A stretch of 29,163 bases of DNA from an uncultured Candidatus Melainabacteria bacterium. Lineage in GTDB: Bacteria > Cyanobacteriota > Vampirovibrionia > Gastranaerophilales > Gastranaerophilaceae. This document shows positions 7,794 through 14,407 of this stretch, one piece after another; positions within the stretch are counted from its first letter, which is position 1; every line of letters begins with the position of its first letter. The translations under genes and the position numbers were made by a program. Where the stretch lies: assembly GCA_934717895.1 (NCBI GenBank), contig CAKUZO010000017.1, forward strand, positions 1 through 29,163. The letters are read 5' to 3'. The notes under the pieces were generated by a model. The model saw only the letters and a list, made by a program, of their open reading frames with translations, was not told where the DNA came from and ran no database searches.

Positions 7794-7960
7794 AATCAAA
7801 CATAGAGTCTGTTTATGAAAAAATTTTGTACATAGTATTTGAGAAGAATAAGCTTGCCATATTTTAAACCAAACCGCTCTAAGAAAAAATCTTGTCGCAA
7901 CCCCGAAATAAGTGCCTGGATATAACAAGCTTACAAATATATAATAACCCTTTTTTCAAA
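7794..7960 (-). ncRNA. Candidate structured small RNA (possibly 6S-like)
   Basis: On the minus strand TAAGCTTGTTATAT (7933-7920) pairs over 14 bp with ATATGGCAAGCTTA (7862-7849). Two of the pairs are G-U wobbles, which are valid only for RNA from this strand. An outer helix TGAAAAAA (7958-7951) with TTTTTTCA (7823-7816) encloses a large internal loop of 17 and 25 nt, and the apical part is 57 nt. A strong terminator follows. A long rod with an AT-rich central bubble is the plan of 6S RNA, which mimics an open promoter. Alternatively, GTGAAA/TATTAT near 7963-7935 is a promoter and the RNA begins about 7930. I did not find SRP, tmRNA or RNase P signatures. The 5' end and the family are uncertain. 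Confidence 0.4.
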
Positions 7961-8084
7961 ATATTTCACCACTCCAAAGAATAACTTTTTAAATAAATTT
8001 ATAGCTAAAAGAATTAATCCCAAAGAATTAGTTCAAAGTATTATAATTTTATTTTACAAGTAAGTTATGGATAGCTATAAGCAG

Positions 8085-8093
8085 CCCCCCCCC
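8085..8093. repeat. Run of nine C residues
   Basis: Nine consecutive C occur at 8085-8093 in otherwise AT-rich intergenic DNA. The run is immediately beside the outer tRNA-derived repeat. It could vary by slippage or be a sequencing or assembly length error. Confidence 0.85.
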
Positions 8094-8095
8094 TA

Positions 8096-8285
8096 AAAAC
8101 AGGCACTAAAAAAGCGGAAGACGAGACTCGCTTGCATCGTAGGCGAACTGCATGAGCCGTACGAGGCAGGATACTCTTTAGAGTAGAACTCCGTATGTTG
8201 CGACAACAGAGCAACATACCAGTTCGAAGGCTCGATTGCAATAATTCTTAAAACAGACACTAAAAAAAGCGGAAGACGAGACTCG
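8096..8285. mobile_element. Small hairpin-rich insert flanked by duplicated tRNA-Gly 3' ends
   Basis: Two near-identical 35-36 bp direct repeats (8096-8130 and 8250-8285) differ by one substitution and one A. The inner copy covers the last 18 nt of tRNA-Gly plus its downstream flank; the outer copy has the same 18 nt without the rest of a tRNA. Between them lie 119 bp richer in G+C than the neighbourhood. They include a 9-bp stem (GTATGTTGC 8193-8201 with GCAACATAC 8211-8219), a 6-bp stem at 8172-8185 and a bulged stem between TCGTAGGC and GCCGTACGA. Duplication of a tRNA 3' end is the classic footprint of tyrosine-recombinase integration. No integrase is present, so this may be a deletion remnant, a minimal satellite or a small palindromic repeat family. 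Confidence 0.5.
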
Positions 8286-8340
8286 AACTCGCAACAGCCT
8301 GCTTGGAAGGCAGGTACTCTAGCCATTGAGTTACTTCCGC
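8268..8340 (-). tRNA. tRNA-Gly (anticodon UCC)
   Basis: The minus strand folds as a full cloverleaf. Acceptor GCGGAAG pairs with CTTCCGC, the D stem is ACTC/GAGT, and the anticodon stem is CCTGC/GCAGG. Loop CTTCCAA has anticodon TCC at 8307-8305. The T arm is GCGAG-TTCGAGT-CTCGT, with one G-U pair. The discriminator is U and CCA is not encoded. A T run follows. Its 3' end is duplicated about 155 bp downstream (see the flanked insert). Confidence 0.97.
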
Positions 8341-8348
8341 ATAACCTT

Positions 8349-8376
8349 AGTATAATACAAAAAATTTTTTTTGCAA
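8349..8376 (-). promoter_or_regulatory. Promoter of tRNA-Gly
   Basis: On the minus strand TTGCAA (8376-8371), a 16-bp A/T spacer and TATACT (8354-8349) place the transcription start within a few bases of the tRNA 5' end at 8340. The divergent MscS gene begins about 80 bp away in the other direction. Confidence 0.5.
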
Positions 8377-8456
8377 TAGTATCCAACAGATTAATAACAA
8401 AATTTCTCATGTTTTTGTTATACTTATGAAAAAACAACGCAATTTAAGGTGGTATT

Positions 8457-9305
8457 ATGTTAGAACAGATGGCAGTAAATGCAGACAATATTAACAAGGT
8501 TTTCTCGACATTCAAGGTTTCCATGTTTATTGGGCTTATCGTGAATATAATAATTATAGCTGTACTTTTCAAGCTTACTGATATGTTCATCAACAAGCTA
8601 AAAACTCGCTTTACAACCCCCGATAATTCAGAAACTTTAACTCATGTTTTTCCGATATTAGAAAGAGTCATTAAGGCCTTAATATTTTTCTTTATTACTG
8701 CATCTTTTCTACAAAGCCAAGGATATTCACTAACCTCACTAATTGCCGGTTTCGGAATTACCGGTTTAGCAGTTGGCTTTGCAGCACAGCAGACAATCGC
8801 TTCTATGTTCGGAACTTTGGCTATTCTGACAGACAAAGTTTTTAAAATCGGGGATTACATAAAGGTTAACAATGTAGAAGGAACTGTCGAAAATATTACA
8901 CTTCACTCCACAAAAGTCCGAACACTTGACAATTTTATGGTAACAATTCCAAACAGCATAATCGATTCTAACGTAGTCGAGAATGTTTCTCGTGCAAAAA
9001 AACGTAAAATCCAAGTTGTTTTTGGAATTACGTATGACACTAGCGAAGAAAAAATCAAAAAAGCAATCACTATTATAAAATCTATTATGAAATCCCGACA
9101 CGATGTAACGCAAGATTTTAGAGTAAACCTTGACACCTTAGACAGCAGCTCTATAAATATTAAATTGTTCGGATACGTAAAAACGGCATCAATCATTACG
9201 CTTGAAAAAGTCCGTGGAGAAATTCTTTTTGAAGCTATTAAACAGTTCCGTGCAGAAGGAATTGAATTTGCGTTCCCTTCCCAAACTGTTTATATGGCAA
9301 AATAA
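8457..9305 (+). CDS. MscS-family small-conductance mechanosensitive channel
   Basis: The protein has 282 residues, about the size of E. coli MscS (286). Three membrane helices are visible: about 20-42, 68-86 and the pore-lining Gly/Ala-rich helix LIAGFGITGLAVGFAAQQTIASM (about 95-118). The cytoplasmic beta domain follows with FKIGDYIKVNNVEGTVENITLHSTKVRT and the loop MVTIPNSII, both typical of MscS. It releases solutes across the inner membrane on hypo-osmotic shock. The ATG has AAGGTGG just before it. rlmH follows 44 bp downstream on the same strand and may be co-transcribed. Confidence 0.95.
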   Translation: MLEQMAVNADNINKVFSTFKVSMFIGLIVNIIIIAVLFKLTDMFINKLKTRFTTPDNSETLTHVFPILERVIKALIFFFITASFLQSQGYSLTSLIAGFGITGLAVGFAAQQTIASMFGTLAILTDKVFKIGDYIKVNNVEGTVENITLHSTKVRTLDNFMVTIPNSIIDSNVVENVSRAKKRKIQVVFGITYDTSEEKIKKAITIIKSIMKSRHDVTQDFRVNLDTLDSSSINIKLFGYVKTASIITLEKVRGEILFEAIKQFRAEGIEFAFPSQTVYMAK

Positions 9306-9349
9306 TCATTTTCACCGCATAATCCAGACAATCATTACAGAAAGACAAA

Positions 9350-9820
9350 ATGAACATAAAAATTATTGCACTTGGAAAAATCAAAGAAAAGTTTTTGAAA
9401 GATGGTATTGATGAATTTTTAAAACGTCTTACACCATACGCCTCTGTTGAAATTTTAGAGCTTTCACCAATTGAAATAAAAGATGAAAATTTAACCCAAA
9501 AAGTTTTAGACCAAGAGGGCGATAAGATTTTGGCGCACATAAAACCACAATCTTTCGTCATCACAATGGAAATAAAAGGCAAAATGCTTTCATCAGAAGA
9601 ATTTGCGCAAAAGATTGAAGATTTAACAAACGACGGAGTAAGTGAAATTGTTTTTGTAATCGGTTCATCTTGCGGAATTTCGCCAAATGTTTCTGCTCGT
9701 GCAAACTTCAAATTAAGCATGTCAAAAATGACATTTTTACACCAATTTGCAAGACTTATCCTCGTAGAACAAATTTATCGCGCCTTCAAAATTATCAAAG
9801 GTGAAACTTATCACAAATAA
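9350..9820 (+). CDS. rlmH: 23S rRNA (pseudouridine1915-N3)-methyltransferase RlmH
   Basis: At 156 residues it has the normal length for this SPOUT methyltransferase, which methylates pseudouridine 1915 in helix 69 of 23S rRNA on the assembled 70S ribosome. Landmarks are the start MNIKIIALGKIKEKFLKDGI, the SAM-knot segment EIVFVIGSSCGISPNV, KMTFLHQFARLILVEQIYRAFKI and the terminal GETYHK. The usual VIGGxxG loop reads VIGSSCG here, a minor change. The ribosome site is weak (AGAAAG). Confidence 0.96.
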   Translation: MNIKIIALGKIKEKFLKDGIDEFLKRLTPYASVEILELSPIEIKDENLTQKVLDQEGDKILAHIKPQSFVITMEIKGKMLSSEEFAQKIEDLTNDGVSEIVFVIGSSCGISPNVSARANFKLSMSKMTFLHQFARLILVEQIYRAFKIIKGETYHK

Positions 9821-9844
9821 TTCCCAAAGAGTATAAAATTTAGC

Positions 9845-10471
9845 CTATTTCATCGGAGTGTAGTCACAATACACTAAACTTGCCCATTTTTCAAAATAAC
9901 TTATTTGTGTTGCACTACCAGACTTTATATAAATTCTATGTAATGAACTGTGTGGCATATTCAAAGCCGAAACAATCGCAGCTTTAATAATGTCTTTATG
10001 GGTTACAATAATAATACGATTTCCTATATTTTCTTCAATTACTCTATTTAATGTTTCTCCTACACGATTAATAAAGTCTGTCATACTTTCAGCATCAGAA
10101 GGAACTGGTGTCTCAGGAGAATTAATCAGAGTTTCCATTGCCTCAGGTGAAGTTTCGTAAACCTGCTCAAATGTCAAATTATTAAAACTCCCGCATTTTC
10201 TAGGGTGTAAGTCTTCGATTATTTCAAAATCTTGTTTAAACAACTTTGATATCATTCCTGCTGACTGAATTGATCTTGTTGCAGGAGATGTATAAATTTT
10301 ATCATTTTTTATTGCTCTGTATTTTAAATACCCACAGATTTTTTCCATCTCATCAATGCCTGTATCGCTCAACGGCGGATAAGCTTCTGAATCTGAAAAT
10401 CTGTCGTCTTCACTAAAAATTGTTGCTCCGTTGCATATAAAAGTTATTTTACATTTTCTATCGTAATACAT
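9845..10471 (-). CDS. Histidine-phosphatase-fold protein lacking the catalytic RHG motif
   Basis: This 208-residue protein belongs to the phosphoglycerate mutase/histidine phosphatase superfamily. SPATRSIQSAGMISK and the late active-site His in IIVTHKDIIKAAI (H158) are conserved. The defining N-terminal RHG is replaced: I-C13-N14-G15-A, so the Arg that binds phosphate and the His that carries it are both missing. The usual LxExxxG motif also looks altered (LHPRKCGSF). Ordinary phosphatase or mutase activity is therefore unlikely. It may bind phosphorylated ligands or act as a scaffold. The frame is intact over the full length and has an AGGA site, so it is not an evident pseudogene. Confidence 0.8.
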   Translation of the reverse strand: MYYDRKCKITFICNGATIFSEDDRFSDSEAYPPLSDTGIDEMEKICGYLKYRAIKNDKIYTSPATRSIQSAGMISKLFKQDFEIIEDLHPRKCGSFNNLTFEQVYETSPEAMETLINSPETPVPSDAESMTDFINRVGETLNRVIEENIGNRIIIVTHKDIIKAAIVSALNMPHSSLHRIYIKSGSATQISYFEKWASLVYCDYTPMK

Positions 10472-10545
10472 AATTTATCCTATCTGTTTGTATTTTTTAT
10501 TATATCATTATTTTTAAAGTCAATCAAGGCTTTCTTTTTTAGTTT

Positions 10546-11199
10546 TTACCAATCTTTTAACGAATTTAACAATTGCATTGCTTCTGATGAGTTTTTAGAG
10601 TTCAACTTAACAAATTGTCTTTTATCAGGATTAATCACACACATTGTTTTACCGCACATTTTTAAGAATGCAGCAACCGATGAATAATCCGACGCATTTT
10701 GTCGCTGCTTATTACATTCTTCAAAACTATTGCACATCTGAACAGGGCCATTAAAACCGACTCTGATATTGCTAAATTCTTCCTGCTCATAAGATTTTAA
10801 CTCATAATTTAAATTCTCGCTATGAACATAATTTTGAACTCTTAGGTTAAAATCAGACGAACTTTTATCGTAGATATAAAAAACAACCTTGCGCGAAGAA
10901 TCAAATATATTCGCCCAAGTTCCGGAATATCGCGCACCTCGCAAGACAGAATCAGGAGTCCTATTTGGCTGATAGCCGTTAATCTTTGGAATATCCTGTT
11001 TACTACCAGATGAAACAGAATTTGGGCTTGCGTTTAATTCCCCATCAAAAACTCCTTTTATTTGCGCAAAAGCCAAGTCAAAATTAATTGCTGGAACATC
11101 TTTCAAAAGTCCAAAATTTAAAACAACCACCAAAATAACGATTAAACAAACAACAAAGCTTACAAACTCTGTTAACCTAGCTTTCAATTCTTTTCTCAT
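10546..11199 (-). CDS. Orphan membrane-anchored protein, possibly thioredoxin-like
   Basis: I do not recognise this gene. I start it at the ATG at 11199 because GGAGAG precedes it; the frame stays open upstream to another ATG at 11259, but that extension is not convincing. The 217-residue product has one hydrophobic anchor (about residues 13-32, FVSFVVCLIVILVVVLNFG), so the bulk is periplasmic. A beta-alpha stretch KVVFYIYDKSSSDFNLRVQNYV and cysteines in MCNSFEEC and KMCGKTMCVI suggest a thioredoxin-like fold with unusual Cys spacing (C-x4-C), but this is a guess. It is divergent from the rpsL promoter. Confidence 0.75.
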   Translation of the reverse strand: MRKELKARLTEFVSFVVCLIVILVVVLNFGLLKDVPAINFDLAFAQIKGVFDGELNASPNSVSSGSKQDIPKINGYQPNRTPDSVLRGARYSGTWANIFDSSRKVVFYIYDKSSSDFNLRVQNYVHSENLNYELKSYEQEEFSNIRVGFNGPVQMCNSFEECNKQRQNASDYSSVAAFLKMCGKTMCVINPDKRQFVKLNSKNSSEAMQLLNSLKDW

Positions 11200-11252
11200 A
11201 AAATTCTCTCCACAGAAATTATACAATAATTTTAACATAATTGCAACATTAG

Positions 11253-11281
11253 TTGACAATTGCGCTTTACCATTGTTTAAT
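11253..11281 (+). promoter_or_regulatory. Strong promoter of rpsL-rpsG
   Basis: A perfect TTGACA (11253-11258), a 17-bp spacer and TTTAAT (11276-11281, five of six consensus bases) sit about 190 bp before rpsL. This is the best promoter match in the window, as expected for a ribosomal operon. Confidence 0.75.
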
Positions 11282-11472
11282 AAACTTATACTGGCTGAAT
11301 TTTCGTGCTGAAATGTGTCAGTTAGGCAAAAATAGGACGTAGGAAGTTTCTGAGTACAGGCGTTGAAAACGTTTGTAGGAACGAAAAATCGGTGGTCCCA
11401 TCATAATCGGAATGCGTAAGGGTTTCAGAATATGGTTTTGCCGCATGGTAGAAAAATAAAAGGAGAAATTAA
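11282..11472 (+). promoter_or_regulatory. Long untranslated leader of rpsL-rpsG
   Basis: About 185 nt of predicted transcript precede the rpsL ATG, far longer than other leaders here, and with higher G+C. It has no sensible open frame. Local helices are possible: CGTT-GAA-AACG near 11363-11374, and ATGCG (11412-11416) with CGCAT (11442-11446). Ribosomal operons are often controlled by r-protein binding to the leader. Whether S7 or S12 binds this one is untested. The AAGGAG site ends 7 nt before the ATG. Confidence 0.4.
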
Positions 11473-11859
11473 ATGCCTACAATTAACCAGCTTGTACGTA
11501 GCGAACGTAAAAAGCTTACAGACAAAACAAAATCTCCAGCTTTGATGAATTGTCCTCAAAGACGTGGAGTTTGTACAAGGGTTTACACAACAACCCCTAA
11601 AAAACCTAACTCAGCTTTAAGAAAAGTTGCAAGGGTTAGATTAACTAACGGATTTGAAGTTACTTCATATATTCCAGGTATCGGTCACAACCTACAAGAA
11701 CACAGTGTTGTTCTAATCAGAGGTGGTAGGGTAAAAGACCTTCCAGGTGTTCGTTATCACATCGTTAGAGGCACATTGGATACTGCTGGTGTTGCAAACA
11801 GAGCTCAAAGCAGATCTAAATACGGTGCTAAGAAAAATGCTAAAGGAGGTAAGAAGTAA
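11473..11859 (+). CDS. rpsL: 30S ribosomal protein S12
   Basis: The protein has 128 residues with S12 hallmarks: [14 protein letters not shown] at the start, the decoding-centre loop [45 protein letters not shown] and the basic tail. It lies at the A-site decoding centre of the small subunit. The Lys in KKPNS and the Lys in GRVKDLPG are the wild-type residues at the classic streptomycin-resistance sites. The stop codon overlaps the rpsG start by one base (TAATG). Confidence 0.99.
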   Translation: MPTINQLVRSERKKLTDKTKSPALMNCPQRRGVCTRVYTTTPKKPNSALRKVARVRLTNGFEVTSYIPGIGHNLQEHSVVLIRGGRVKDLPGVRYHIVRGTLDTAGVANRAQSRSKYGAKKNAKGGKK

Positions 11860-12329
11860 TGTCAAGACGTTCTAAACCAGCTAAACGAGTTCCATTAGCA
11901 GATCCGGTATATAACAGTGTAGATATCTCTAAATTCATCAACAGAATTATGAGAAGAGGTAAAAAATCATTAGCTGAAAAAATCTTCTATGCTACATTGA
12001 ACAGAATTGAAGAAAGAACTGGCGAAAAATCATTGGATATTTTCCAAAAAGCTATGACAAACGCAACTCCGTTGTTGGAAGTTAAAGCTAGACGTATCGG
12101 TGGTTCTACTTACCAAGTACCTATCGAAGTTAAAGCAGACAGAGGTTTCGCTCTTGCTTCATCTTGGTTGATTGAATCAGCTAAAAAACGTGGCGGCAAA
12201 TCATTCATCGACAAATTAACTAACGAATTGATTGACGCTTCAAACGGTGCAGGTTCTGCTTGCAAAAAACGTGAAGATACTCACAAAATGGCTGAAGCTA
12301 ACAAAGCTTTCGCTCATTACAGATATTAA
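11859..12329 (+). CDS. rpsG: 30S ribosomal protein S7
   Basis: The length of 156 residues is normal. It begins [20 protein letters not shown] and carries IMRRGKKSLAEKIFY, QVPIEVKADRGFALASSWL and the C-terminal THKMAEANKAFAHYRY. It nucleates assembly of the 16S 3' domain and lies near the E-site. Translation is coupled to rpsL by the 1-nt overlap. The usual fusA-tuf continuation of the str operon is absent: a strong terminator follows. Confidence 0.99.
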   Translation: MSRRSKPAKRVPLADPVYNSVDISKFINRIMRRGKKSLAEKIFYATLNRIEERTGEKSLDIFQKAMTNATPLLEVKARRIGGSTYQVPIEVKADRGFALASSWLIESAKKRGGKSFIDKLTNELIDASNGAGSACKKREDTHKMAEANKAFAHYRY

Positions 12330-12352
12330 TAAATTTTTATTTATAATATTAG

Positions 12353-12384
12353 AAAAAGAACTCCGAAATTTCGGGGTTCTTTTT
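12353..12384. terminator. Terminator after rpsG, probably bidirectional
   Basis: AAAAAGAAC (12353-12361) pairs with GTTCTTTTT (12376-12384) around the inner palindrome CCGAAATTTCGG, with a single U-G pair. T residues follow on plus, and the A run gives a T run on minus, so it can also stop the convergent Hcp-like gene transcript. Confidence 0.9.
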
Positions 12385-12491
12385 GTTTTGAAAGTATTTT
12401 CATCATTCTGAAAAGTTTTAGTTAAATGTAGGTCGGAATTGCTATTTCGACACTATATATTCAATTTCAGACTTTGATACGAAGTTTATTT

Positions 12492-14057
12492 TTATTTCAT
12501 ATCATCTTTTGGATTTGTGATATTTTTAATATCAAAGGCCTTTGCAAATGCACGCAACACTGCCGGATTTATCACAGTTGGCGGACAGTCTGAAAGAAAT
12601 ATGTTTTTCGCCCCGTTGTTTTTCAAATTAATAATATTTGAAAGCGAATTCATATCACATTTTGTCAGAAAAAATACCAGCTTATCAGAATTTACAGGTA
12701 TTTTTTCAAAAATTTTGTGTAAAACTTCATACAATAATGCATAATCGGCTCCAAGATTAAACGCAAAAACATTTTCTAAATTGGGATCTTGCGAAAATGT
12801 TATGACAAAATCTTTTTTATCAATAAGCTTATAAAACTGTTTAAAATAAGCTTTTTGCATTGACGACATATTTGAAAGCCCGACAATATAGAGGCGACCT
12901 GACAAGTTATTCGAAATTTTATCAATAATCCTGTCGAGCTCCTCAACAGAGTACCCAACAGTTTCTGCCTCACGTTTTTGACCTTTTGCAAAGCCTTTTG
13001 CTTGGAGTGCAGATTCGATTAACGGAGAAAAATCATTATTTTCGATTTTGATAACTCCTTTTGGAACAATTTCATCTGTCGTAAAAAGTCGCCCACGATA
13101 AAGATATTCAATATTTTGGGCTTCATTTTTCGTCAAAAGAATTGCACCTGGGAAAGTTGCAAAATCCAAGATTGAGTTAAACACGCCATTGCCAAAATGC
13201 CCTTTCAAACAAGAATATTTTTGAAAGCTCGGAAATGAATGTGCAATCAAAAGATTTCCATTTGTGTAAACATCAATTTCTGTTCCTTCAACAGCTTGCA
13301 ATACATGTTCCAAATCCAAAAGATTTGAACCTGAAACCATAATCGCTTTATTTGGAATTGTTGAGTGTGACACATGAACTTTTTCAATTACACCAAAATT
13401 TTCCTTTTGAACAATATTTATTAAACTCAAAAGTTCAATGTCCAATGTGGCGAGTTTTTCAATCATCGATTTTAAATTCGTTATTTTTGTCTTGTTAAAA
13501 ATGTTTAACGCTTCCAAAACCATATTTACTGCCTCTAATGTGTTTTGTTGAAAATCTTCAAGAGTAATAATATTTACACAAACACTTTTCATTACAGAAT
13601 TCAAAATCTCTGACATATATTTTTGACTGGAAGATTGACGTTTAAATTTTTGTAAAAACTCTTTATTACCCATTTTTAGGATTTCTGACAAACTCGTTTT
13701 AGGCGAAAGCTTTATCAAGTGTTTCAAGTCGATACAAGGTTTACCCTGTTTTTTACATAAACCTAAATACTCTTTGCGAACACGTACCAGATTATTATAT
13801 TGATTAGAAAAAGAATTCAAAATTTGAGCTTCCGAAAAATCTCTCACTGCATCAGCGTTTGCAATTTCTTTTATAACTTCAATTGCGATTTCTCTCTCCA
13901 CAACACCGCAAGAATGAAGTTTTACCAGATAATAAGCTATTTGCCGAAGCAAAACAGACATTACCTCTTGCATAGACGAAATATTGGGAGAAGTCGAGCA
14001 TGCTCCCATTGAAACACAGTTATTAAACTCGGTATTTGATAAAGAATTATAAAACAT
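12492..14057 (-). CDS. Hybrid-cluster-protein (Hcp/prismane) homologue lacking nearly all cluster ligands
   Basis: The 521-residue protein aligns from end to end with Hcp, the hydroxylamine/NO reductase. Examples are NNCVSMGACSTSPNISSMQ (Hcp GCTxxGxCGKTPExxxLQ), MVSGSNLLDLEHVLQAVEGT (Hcp I-SGHDLKDLxxLLEQTEGT), DVYTNGNLLIAHSFP (Hcp VYTHGEMLPAHxYP), FATFPGAILLTKNE (Hcp FxxFxGPIxMTxNC) and the terminal NITNPKDDMK. In Desulfovibrio Hcp numbering, ligands change as C3 to Y, C6 to L, H244 to S, E268 to N, C312 to E, C406 to S, C434 to Q, C459 to G and E494 to D. Only the two later N-terminal Cys remain (C14, C20). The segment 244-312 aligns without gaps. It should keep the fold but not the hybrid cluster, so reductase activity is unlikely. 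It lies 2 nt behind the glutaredoxin gene. Confidence 0.85.
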   Translation of the reverse strand: MFYNSLSNTEFNNCVSMGACSTSPNISSMQEVMSVLLRQIAYYLVKLHSCGVVEREIAIEVIKEIANADAVRDFSEAQILNSFSNQYNNLVRVRKEYLGLCKKQGKPCIDLKHLIKLSPKTSLSEILKMGNKEFLQKFKRQSSSQKYMSEILNSVMKSVCVNIITLEDFQQNTLEAVNMVLEALNIFNKTKITNLKSMIEKLATLDIELLSLINIVQKENFGVIEKVHVSHSTIPNKAIMVSGSNLLDLEHVLQAVEGTEIDVYTNGNLLIAHSFPSFQKYSCLKGHFGNGVFNSILDFATFPGAILLTKNEAQNIEYLYRGRLFTTDEIVPKGVIKIENNDFSPLIESALQAKGFAKGQKREAETVGYSVEELDRIIDKISNNLSGRLYIVGLSNMSSMQKAYFKQFYKLIDKKDFVITFSQDPNLENVFAFNLGADYALLYEVLHKIFEKIPVNSDKLVFFLTKCDMNSLSNIINLKNNGAKNIFLSDCPPTVINPAVLRAFAKAFDIKNITNPKDDMK

Positions 14058-14059
14058 AA

Positions 14060-14290
14060 TTAACCCCTATTCATTGCATACTGTATAATATCATCAGATT
14101 CGTACATTGAAATATTCTTTTCAAAATCGTCTAAAAACGGAACTTGAGCTTTCCCCCCAAGCTTTAATAACATGTTTAGATTTTCCGGCTCTATTACATT
14201 TTTCTTATTATATTTAATATTGTTTTCTTCAAAAAAATCTATCACTTTCCTACAATACGGACAGGTTTCCGAGATATATAAATCAAACAT
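14060..14290 (-). CDS. Glutaredoxin
   Basis: This 76-residue single-domain protein has the dithiol motif C10-P-Y-C13 after a short beta strand, the cis-Pro loop in AQVPFLDD and the glutathione-side ESDDIIQYA motif. That makes it a classical small glutaredoxin or a glutaredoxin-like NrdH relative. It would reduce disulfides or glutathionylated Cys in the cytoplasm. GGAGG lies before the ATG. It is the first gene of a two-gene unit with the Hcp-like gene; the gap is TT only, and the AGGGG of the downstream gene lies within its last codons. A functional link between thiol redox state and the Hcp-like protein is inference from this arrangement. Confidence 0.93.
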   Translation of the reverse strand: MFDLYISETCPYCRKVIDFFEENNIKYNKKNVIEPENLNMLLKLGGKAQVPFLDDFEKNISMYESDDIIQYAMNRG

Positions 14291-14407
14291 TTTTCCTCCT
14301 TTTTTAAATTTATTATAAACCGAGGCGAGTTAAATAAATTGCCCAATTCGTTAATAATTAGAATAATTCAATTGCATAAGATTGTTTTTTATATTAAACT
14401 TTGGAGT

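Noticed and set aside
7722..7928. A 68-codon minus-strand open frame
   Set aside because: It crosses the strong terminator hairpin and lies in the candidate small RNA. It has no ribosome site and its peptide looks random.
8150..8170. GAGCCGTACGAGG resembling the start of group II intron domain V
   Set aside because: The required complementary 3' arm (CGTACGGTTC-like) and the GNRA-capped hairpin are absent, and there is no intron-encoded protein.
8093..8437. A 114-codon minus-strand open frame over the tRNA-Gly region
   Set aside because: It reads straight through the complete tRNA and the hairpin-rich insert. Its peptide is an artefact of translating the tRNA (for example the segment over the anticodon arm).
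12432..12451. Hairpin GTCGGAAT/ATTTCGAC as terminator of the Hcp-like gene
   Set aside because: The stem exists (8 bp with one G-U) but no T tract follows on the minus strand; the bidirectional rpsG terminator further on is a better candidate.
14339..14407. N-terminal extension of WecB
   Set aside because: The 23 extra residues have no counterpart in the family, and the conserved N-terminus MKNILFVFGTRPEVIKL starts at the ATG at 14408.
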